Below, piece after piece: positions 57,392 to 64,000 of a stretch of DNA of 64,000 nt. The notes beneath the pieces were generated by a model. The model worked only from the letters and a program-made list of their open reading frames with translations, made no database searches and was not told where the DNA came from. This DNA comes from Liriodendron chinense. Taxonomy: Eukaryota > Streptophyta > Magnoliopsida > Magnoliales > Magnoliaceae. The stretch covers positions 1,178,001 through 1,242,000 of the forward strand of contig ML058505.1 of NCBI GenBank assembly GCA_003013855.2, written 5' to 3'. Position numbers and translations under genes: made by a program. Positions within the stretch are counted from its first letter, which is position 1. Every line of letters begins with the position of its first letter.

Positions 57392-58205
57392 TGATGGAGT
57401 TTTACTCATCAACTGTCAGAGGAGAGAGTTAAAACTAGGAGTGGCCAAGCGACCGAAATTCCTTCAGAAGGGCAGTTTTATTGCTGGACGATTTTGGCTA
57501 CAGCCGAGCGCCCGACGATCAAAGTGACCGAGCGCCCGATGACTTGGCCGGGAGCACGACCATGTTGGTCCGGGCGCCCAAAATTGGTCTGTTTTTTCTC
57601 ACAATGCTGCTGGACTGATTTTGGGTTGGCCGAGCGCCCGACGGTCTGGTGATCGGGCGCCCGACCCGGCGCGGACTGCTTAGACGCAGTTTCCTATTTT
57701 GGCTCTGATTCCTCCGTTTTTGGTACTTAAGAGTTCTAAAACGGGATTAGGGTATCCCATTGTGTGGTTTACACGTCCAAGGTGAGAAAGAGAGAAAAAG
57801 AGAAAGAGAGAAAGAGAAGAGAGAGAAAGAGGAAGCTTGTAGAAGGGAGAAGTTGCTTGAAGAGGGATTTTTCTGCGCAACCGTCGTCTCAGCGCTTCTA
57901 CGTCCTCGGGATCGATGAGATCGCTCATCCTTTGTTACTCTCTTGTTGTTTATCCATCCCAAGTGGGTGAAGAAGGTTTGATCCAAGCGGTGTGTGCTTG
58001 AGATCGGTTGTAACAGTTCCTTGAGATAGTGGATTGTTGATCTGGAATAGGTCCCGTGGTTTTTACCTCTTTTGAGGGTTTTCCACGTAAAAACTCCTTG
58101 TGTCGTGTGGTTGTTTGTTTATTCCTGATTATTGCATTATCGTAGTCAATAATTCTAGTGCATTGGGGGGTGAGATCCGAAGGTTTGTGTGAAACGCACC
58201 CAACA
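57392..58205 (+). mobile_element. 5' LTR of the full-length Copia
   Basis: 814 bp, TGATGGAGTTTTACTC to CGCACCCAACA. The last ~490 bp differ from the 3' LTR at roughly fifteen positions by eye. The 5' third differs more, through gain and loss of blocks around GGGCGCCC palindromes (57,490-57,665). It includes a GA-rich stretch (57,780-57,835) and the block 'gtggtttttacctc' near the end. Confidence 0.93.
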
Positions 58206-58208
58206 AAG

Positions 58209-58219
58209 TGGTATCAGAG
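58209..58219 (+). other. Primer-binding site
   Basis: TGGTATCAGAG three bases after the 5' LTR, complementary to initiator-methionine tRNA. Confidence 0.9.
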
Positions 58220-58280
58220 AGTTCAGGTTGTTTGAACGGTGTGGGATCGGTTCTGAATTACAGAAGGTGGCTCATCAAGG

Positions 58281-61200
58281 ATGATCAGCCTTAATGGTTC
58301 TAACTGGACCATATGGAAGGTTAAGATGGAGGACTTGCTCTATTGCAAGGACCTATATGCTCCGATCATAGGCATATCGGCGAAGACAAAGGATATGTCA
58401 GATAATGATTGGAAGAAAGTGGACCGGAAGGCGGTGGGGTTCATCAGACAATGGTTGGATGATTCGGTTTTTCACCATGTGTCTACAGAGACCTCAGCCG
58501 CTAGCCTATGGCTGAAATTGCAAGGGTTGTATGAGAGGAAGACAGCCGGCAATAAGATTTTCCTAATAAGACGACTTGTAAATCTCAAGTTCAAAGATGG
58601 TGGTTCTGTGGCTGAACACATGAATGAGGTCAGCAACATAGTGAACCAACTCTCCGCCATGAAGATGGTCCTGGATGATGAACTTCAGGCTTTGCTACTG
58701 CTTAACTCATTGCCTGACAGTTGGGAGACATTGGTGGTGTCTCTAAGTAACTCCGCGCTAGACGGAAAGGTATCCATGGATCAGGTAACAAGCTGTCTCT
58801 TCAATGAGGAGACAAGGAGGAAGTCTCTAGGGCCTGCTTAACAAGAGGCCCTTGTGACACAAGATAGGGGCAGAGGAAAAAACGGAAAGGACGGAAATGT
58901 TCGAAATAAATCAAGAGGCAAGTCAGTTGTCAGGAAAGATGTTGAATGTTGGAATTATGGCAAGAAGGGTCACTATAAGCTTGAATGTCACAAGAAGAAG
59001 AGTGACAAAAAGGGTAAAGGAAAGGAGAAGGAAGATGAATCAAATTCTACTGCGGTCGCATCAGATGGTGACGTTGTTGTTATTCTTTTGGCAGATCACG
59101 ATACTTGTCTCACAGCTTCGATTCAGGACACCAACTGGGTGATACACTCGGGAGCCTCGTTTCATGCGACTCCACGCAGAGATTTCTTCACAAGCTACAA
59201 GTCAGGTGACTATGGGACAGTAAAGATGGAAAATTCTGGTGTTTCGAAGATCGTAAGGGTTAGTGATATTTGTCTGAAGACAGATGTGGGCTGCACATTG
59301 GTTCTTTGGGATGTGAGACACATTCCAAACCTTCGCCTCAACTTGATGTCAACGGGAAGGCTGGATGATGATGGTTATGACAGCCGGTTTGTTGGTGGGC
59401 GCTGGAAGCTCATCAAGGGTTCGTTGATTGTTGCAAGAGGAAAGAAGTGTTGCACCCTTTACAAGGCAAGTGTCAGTGTGTGCAAGGGTGGATTGAACGC
59501 AGCGGAAGATTCAGCTACTAACGTGTGGCACAGGCGTCTAGGCCACATGAGTGAAAAAAGGGCTTCAGCTACTAGCGAAGAAGCAGCTCCTTCCAGACGT
59601 GACAGGTAAACCTCTCAAAACCTGTATTGACTGTTTATCTGGGAAACAGCATAGAGTTTCTTTTGTTAAAACTGTTTCTCATACTAATAAAGTACATGCA
59701 TTAGATTTGGTTTATTCTGATGTTTGTGGTCCTATGAGGACAAACCTTGGGTGGGGCATTGTATTTTGTCACTTTTATAGATGATGCATCTAGGAGGGTT
59801 TGGGTGTATGCTTTGAAATCCAAGGACGAGGTCTTTGGTGTGTTTAAATTGTTTCATGCTATGGTCGAGAGGGAGACAGGTAGATCATTGAAGTGCATCC
59901 GCACTGACAATGGTGGTGAATACATAGGTGACTTCCACGAGTATTGCAAGTCATTGGGTATACGGCATGAACAGTCAGTTCCCAAGACCTCCAACATAAT
60001 GGTGTGGCTGAGCGAATGAATCGCACAATTGTAGAGAGAATCAGATGCATGTTATCCCATGCAAAGTTGCCCAAGATGTTCTGGGGAGAAGCAATGCACA
60101 CGGCGGTGTATTTGATAAACAGGTCTCCATCAGCCCCGTTGAATGGAGAAGTACCTGAGAAGGTGTAGACCGGACATGATCCATCGTACAGTCATCTCAG
60201 GGTGTTTGGATGCAGGGCATCCGTTCACGTACCAAAGGACGAGAGGTCCGAGCTCGATATGAAGATCAGGCAGTGTGTGTTCTTAGGGTACGGTGATGAG
60301 AAGTTCGGTTACAGGTTGTGGGATCTGACCGAGAAGAAGCTCGTCAGGAGCAAAGATGTGGTTTTCATTGAAGATCAGTGTATAGAAGAGATTGAAAAGC
60401 CAGAGAAGACCCGACCCAGTTCAGGTGAACTGGAAGACACGGATCCGATTACTCCTCCCGTGGTACCTGATGACGGGGGAGTACAGCAAGGTGCAGAGGA
60501 TGAGGGAGTCCCTACAGAAGATGGACAGGGGGAGCAGCCCCAACTTGATCCACCTGTTGAGCCGAAAGTGAGGAGGACATCAAGGGACAGACATCCATCC
60601 AAGAAGTACTCGCCGCATGAGTACATTATGCTCACTGATGGGGGAGAGCCAGAAGACTATTCTGAGGCCCTAGCCGACGAGCATAAGGGGGAGTGGTTGA
60701 AAGCTATGCAAGAGGAGATGAAATCCTTGCATAAGAACCACACTTATGATGTGGTGAAATTGATTAAGGGCAAGAAAGCTTTGAGCAACAAGTGGGTGTT
60801 CAGAAAGAAGAATGAGCAGAAGAATTCACAGACAAGGTACAAGGCCAGACTTGTAGTGAAAGGGTTTGGTCAGAGAAGATGGATAGACTTCGAGGAGATA
60901 TTCTCAACTGTGGTGAAGATGACATCCATACGGGTGTTGCTTGGATTGACGGCTAGCATGGATCTGGAGATAGAGCAATTAGATGTCAAAACTGCCTTCC
61001 TCCATGGTGACCTGGAAGAAGAGATCTACATGCGTCAACCAGAAGGATTCGAAGTCAAGGGCAAAGAGCATATGGTGTGTAGGCTTAGGAAGAGCTTGTA
61101 TGGGCTGAAGCAAGCTCCTAGGCAATGGTACAAGAAGTTTGACTCGTTCATGTTGAAGCATGGATATGACAGAACGGAGTCGGACCACTGTGTGTTCACA

Positions 61201-62220
61201 CGCAAGTTCTCATACGGTGATTTCTTAGTTCTGCTATTGTACGTTGATGACATGCTCATCATGGGAAAGGACATCAAGAAGATTGACAGGCTGAAACAGG
61301 AGTTGGGCAAGTCGTTTGCGATGAAAGACTTGGGCACAGCAAAACAGATCCTAGGAATGGAGATAACCCGTGACAGAAGCAGCAGGAAGCTTTGGTTGTC
61401 ACAAGAGCGGTACATTGAGAAAGTCCTAGCGTAGTTCAACATGAATGCAGCGAAGCCGGTCAGTACTCCACTGGATGGTCACTTCAAAGTGAGCGACAAG
61501 CAGTGTCCCAAGACGAAGACGGAAGTGGAAGAGATGCCGAAGATACCCTACGCATCAGCGGTAGGAAGTTTGATGTATGCTATGGTGTGTACGCGACCAG
61601 ACATAGCATATGCGGTTAGGGTTGTCAGCCGGTATCTTGCCAATCCTGGCAAAAAAACATTGGGCAGCGGTGAAGTGGATACTACGGTATCTGAGGGGCT
61701 CATCCAGGTTGAGCCTATGCTTTGGTGACGGAAAACCTGTGTTAGAAGGCTACACAGATGCAGATATGGCAGGTGACATAGACTCCAGGAAGTTTATATC
61801 GGGGTTCATGTTCACGTTTGCAGGGGGAGCGGTCTCTTGGCAGAGCAAGCTACAGAATGTTGTAGCATTGTCGACGACAGAGGCCGAGTACATTGCGGTC
61901 ACAGAAGCATGCAAAGAGATGCTTTGGATGAAGAGGTTCCTACAGGAACTTAGCCTGAAGCAGGAGGAGCACAAGGTCTATTGCGATAGCTAAAGTGCTA
62001 TACACTTGAGCAAGAATCTAAGTCAGCATTCCAAGTCGAAAGCACATAGAGATTCAGTATCACTAGATCAGGGATACTTTGGAACAGAAGGTGTTACAGC
62101 TTGAGAAGGTCCATACGGACGATAACGGGTCAGACATGATGACCAAGGCTTTACTCAAGGACAAGTTTGAAGTTTGCAGAAACCTGGCTGGCTTGAAGAA
62201 GGTGAATTTCTCCTGAGTCG
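58281..62220 (+). pseudogene. Copia gag-pol polyprotein, disabled (Tork-like by memory)
   Basis: Order: gag (58,281-58,838), zinc knuckle at 58,947-58,988 (CWNYGKKGHYKLEC, second Cys changed to Tyr), protease at about 59,133-59,160 (WVIHSGAS, catalytic Asp replaced by His at 59,145), GAG-pre-integrase (WHRRLGHMSEK), integrase (TFIDDASRRVWVY; RTDNGGEY; AERMNRTIVE), reverse transcriptase (KARLVVKGF; LDVKTAFLHGDLEEEIYM; YVDD at 61,240-61,251) and RNase H (GYTDADMAGD; STTEAEYIA; VYCDS). In-frame stops lie at 58,839, about 60,165, 61,432 and 61,991. Frameshifts lie near 59,555, 59,750, 60,000 and 61,650. PR-INT-RT-RH order is Copia; the Tork assignment is from memory of the family and uncertain. 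It cannot make an intact polyprotein. Confidence 0.92.
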
Positions 62221-62221
62221 C

Positions 62222-62234
62222 AAAGGGGGAGATT
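62222..62234 (+). other. Polypurine tract
   Basis: AAAGGGGGAGATT immediately before the 3' LTR, the plus-strand priming site. Confidence 0.88.
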
Positions 62235-63005
62235 TGATGGAGTTTTCCTCCTCAATTGTCAGAGGAGAGAGTTGAAACTGGGAGTAGCCGGGCGCCCGGG
62301 CCATTTAGTGGCCGGGCAACCGAAATCCTTCAGAAGGGCAGTTTTACTTCTGGACGATTTTGGCTACAGCCGGGCGCCCGACGGTCAAAGTGACCGGGCG
62401 CCCGAAATTGGTCTGTTTTTTCTCACAATGCTGCTAGACTGATTTTGGGTTGGCCGGGCGCCCGACCCGGCGCGGACTGCTTAGACGCAGTTTCCTATTT
62501 TGCCTCTGATTCCTCCGTTTTTTGTACTTAAGAGTTCTAAAACGGGATTAGGGTATCCCATTGTGTGGTTTACACGTCCAAGGTGAGAAAGAGAGAAAAG
62601 ACGAAGAGAGAAAGAGAAGAGAGAGAAAGAGGAAGCTTGTAGAAGGGAGAAGTTGCTTGAAGAGAGATTCTTTTGCGCAACTGTCGTCTCAGCGCTTCTA
62701 CATCCTCGGGATCGGTGAGATCGCTCATCCTTTGTTACTCTCTTGTTGTTTATCCATCCCAAGTGGGTGAAAAAGGTTTGATCCAAGCGGTGTGTGCTTG
62801 AGATCGGTTGTAACAGTTCCTTGATATAGTGGATTGTTGATCTGGAATAGGTCCCGTGGTTTTTACCTCTTTTGAGGGTTTTCCACGTAAAAACTCCTTG
62901 TGTCGTGTGGTTGTTTGTTTATTCCTGATTATTGCATTATCGTAGTCCATAATTATAGTGCATTGGGGGGCGAGATCCGAAGGTTTGTATGAAACGCACC
63001 GAACA
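62235..63005 (+). mobile_element. 3' LTR of the full-length Copia
   Basis: 771 bp, TGATGGAGTTTTCCTC to CGCACCGAACA. It retains GGGCGCCCG palindromes that in the 5' copy are often GAGCGCCCG. It lacks a block of about 50 bp around 'gacttggccgggagcacg' and a second short block present in the 5' copy, while having an extra 'gggcgcccgggccatttagt' block near its start. Confidence 0.93.
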
Positions 63006-63010
63006 GAACC
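63006..63010. other. Target-site duplication, right copy (GAACC)
   Basis: Perfect match to 57,387-57,391. It belongs to the old solo LTR into which the Copia inserted. Confidence 0.93.
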
Positions 63011-63386
63011 GTCACAAGCAGAAATCTCATCTCTACAAGTTTCCACTCTCTCTTTCCCTTCCTCTCTTCTTTTTCTCTTTTACTTTGGAGGTATAGAACA
63101 CCTATTAAAATACCCTAATCTTGATTTAGAAGTCAATATATAACATCAAGAGTTAGAGTTAAAATAGAAAATTATGTTGACCGATCAGCTAAGGTGGTCA
63201 ATCGGTTGAGAACGACTAAAATTTGTCCAAAGTAAAACGTGAGAAAACTTTCAATATTCATGACATGCCAAATCATGTCTAGCATCCAGAGTTCCCATGA
63301 GACTGAATATTCGACTAATCGGGCCACCAGTCGATAGGACCTGTTTATGTAGTCTCTCCGCTATCTTAATGAGGAAAACCCCATCA
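63011..63386 (-). mobile_element. Old solo LTR, right part (third layer)
   Basis: Continues 57,050-57,391 and ends GAGGAAAACCCCATCA, the family's reverse-complement LTR end. Where the younger LTRs carry GGGCGCCC palindromes, this copy has 'ttgaccgatcagctaaggtg' and 'gtcaatcggttgag' (63,178-63,208). A pyrimidine-rich stretch corresponds to the GA-rich part of the other LTRs. Confidence 0.85.
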
Positions 63387-63729
63387 TTAACCTTGTGGAT
63401 TCAAGGTAATTATCTTGCAAGAGGACAATAATTCTTCATGTCCTCACTGCGTTAACTTCATAGGATCACCTTTATGTTATTTGCCATCTCACCTGTTGAT
63501 AATGTACAACAGACCGGGAGGAAGGGAAAATACAAATGTCAGCTTGATCTAAAACTTTTGTGCCGACACAAATGCTTTTAATGGCCAATCAACACTTTCC
63601 TATGTTGTGGTCCAATTTAGATTTGGATCAGCTTTTGTGCCCACGTTATAAAATGAGCTGAACAAATGGATGGACGGCGTTGATATAAAAACACATCCAT
63701 CACGGTGGGCCTCACGGTCATGAGCTGAC

Positions 63730-64000
63730 TGAATCCACGCCCATCGCATCGCAAATGCGAACCCAATGGCGTCATGGCAGACACAAAAGCGCGTAAACTC
63801 TAATCAAAAGTCAGAAGAAAAATGGAAAGAAGGTTGGCTGTCCGCGTCCCGCTCGAAATTTCTGTCTTCATGATCTACAACACATATGAAACCACGGAAA
63901 GTGATCCAAACCGTTCGTATGGTGGAAGTGAATATGACTATTCTACTATTTGGAAAAGGAACTGTTCGTACAATCCCAGCCATCAATTTAGTGGGGTTTG
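63730..64000. other. Intergenic end of the window
   Basis: Beyond the fold-back repeat I see no element or gene. The last ~100 bp has the phrase 'gtgatccaaaccgttcgtat', common in the palindromic-family neighbourhood. Confidence 0.5.

Larger units (their letters stand above)
56389..63729. mobile_element. Fold-back repeat split by a nest of LTR elements (outermost layer)
   Basis: The left part 56,389-56,530 starts 'gtcagatcatgaccttggcc' and runs to 'ccattaaaaattt'. The right part 63,455-63,729 resumes at 'cttcataggatcacc' and ends 'ctcacggtcatgagctgac', the inverse of the left end. Joined across the nest, the two halves follow the order of the intact palindromic elements elsewhere. The gap holds about 6.9 kb of later insertions. 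Confidence 0.7.

Noticed and set aside
57680..57986. Minus-strand frames 'MDQTFFTHLGWINNKR...' seen in both Copia LTRs (also 62,481-62,786)
   Set aside because: They are LTR sequence read backwards. They recur only because the LTR is duplicated.

Overview
The window is plant nuclear DNA. It has GT-AG introns, LTR retrotransposons of the Copia type, LINE and SINE remains, and very little coding sequence. The commonest repeat is a palindromic family built around GGGGCCCAC, with recurring phrases about 'gggcccaccatgatgt' and 'gtccatccatttt'. I associate this family with magnoliids such as Lauraceae or Magnoliaceae; that placement is inference from memory and was not tested.

Layout. 1-4.5 kb holds palindromic repeats, two short tandem arrays and a TRIM-like LTR. 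4.77-15.11 kb holds the only intact gene, a minus-strand aldo-keto reductase of seven exons and 344 codons. All four catalytic residues are present and every junction is GT-AG with matching phase. Exon 1 (20 codons) is separated from exon 2 by a 5.7-kb intron filled with LINE, solo-LTR and palindromic repeats. A Mutator-type miniature element with a near-perfect 9-bp target duplication ends 67 bp before the start codon. 15.2-17.6 kb holds three consecutive fold-back elements and a SINE. 19.8-20.3 kb holds a decayed LEA_2 (NDR1/HIN1-like) pseudogene.

25.9-47.8 kb is a mosaic of nested retrotransposons. An old long LTR of a 'TGTAACG' family is interrupted by further LTR material, including a 3.1-kb TG...CA element with perfect GGTAA duplications. 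Next comes an old plus-strand Copia (LTRs about 33.5 and 47.0 kb) whose gag is split by a minus-strand Copia (36.06-45.28 kb). That element's RNase H is in turn split by a 3.47-kb TGTAACG solo-LTR-like element with AAGAG duplications. 48-56 kb is mostly old palindromic repeats and AT-rich DNA with no gene that I can support.

56.4-63.7 kb is a four-layer nest: a fold-back repeat, an LTR-like fragment, an old solo LTR, and a full-length Copia (57,392-63,005) of the same LTR family as that solo LTR. The Copia has perfect GAACC duplications, a primer-binding site and a polypurine tract, but its polyprotein is broken by stops and frameshifts.

The genes do not form a pathway. The window is one host gene in a transposon graveyard. 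The most unusual signals are the layered insertions, arrays of short GC-rich palindromes inside several LTR families (GGGCGCCC, CTTCGGTGCACCGAAG), and transposon or microsatellite sequence pressed against the aldo-keto reductase start codon and one of its splice donors. All alignments were made by eye.
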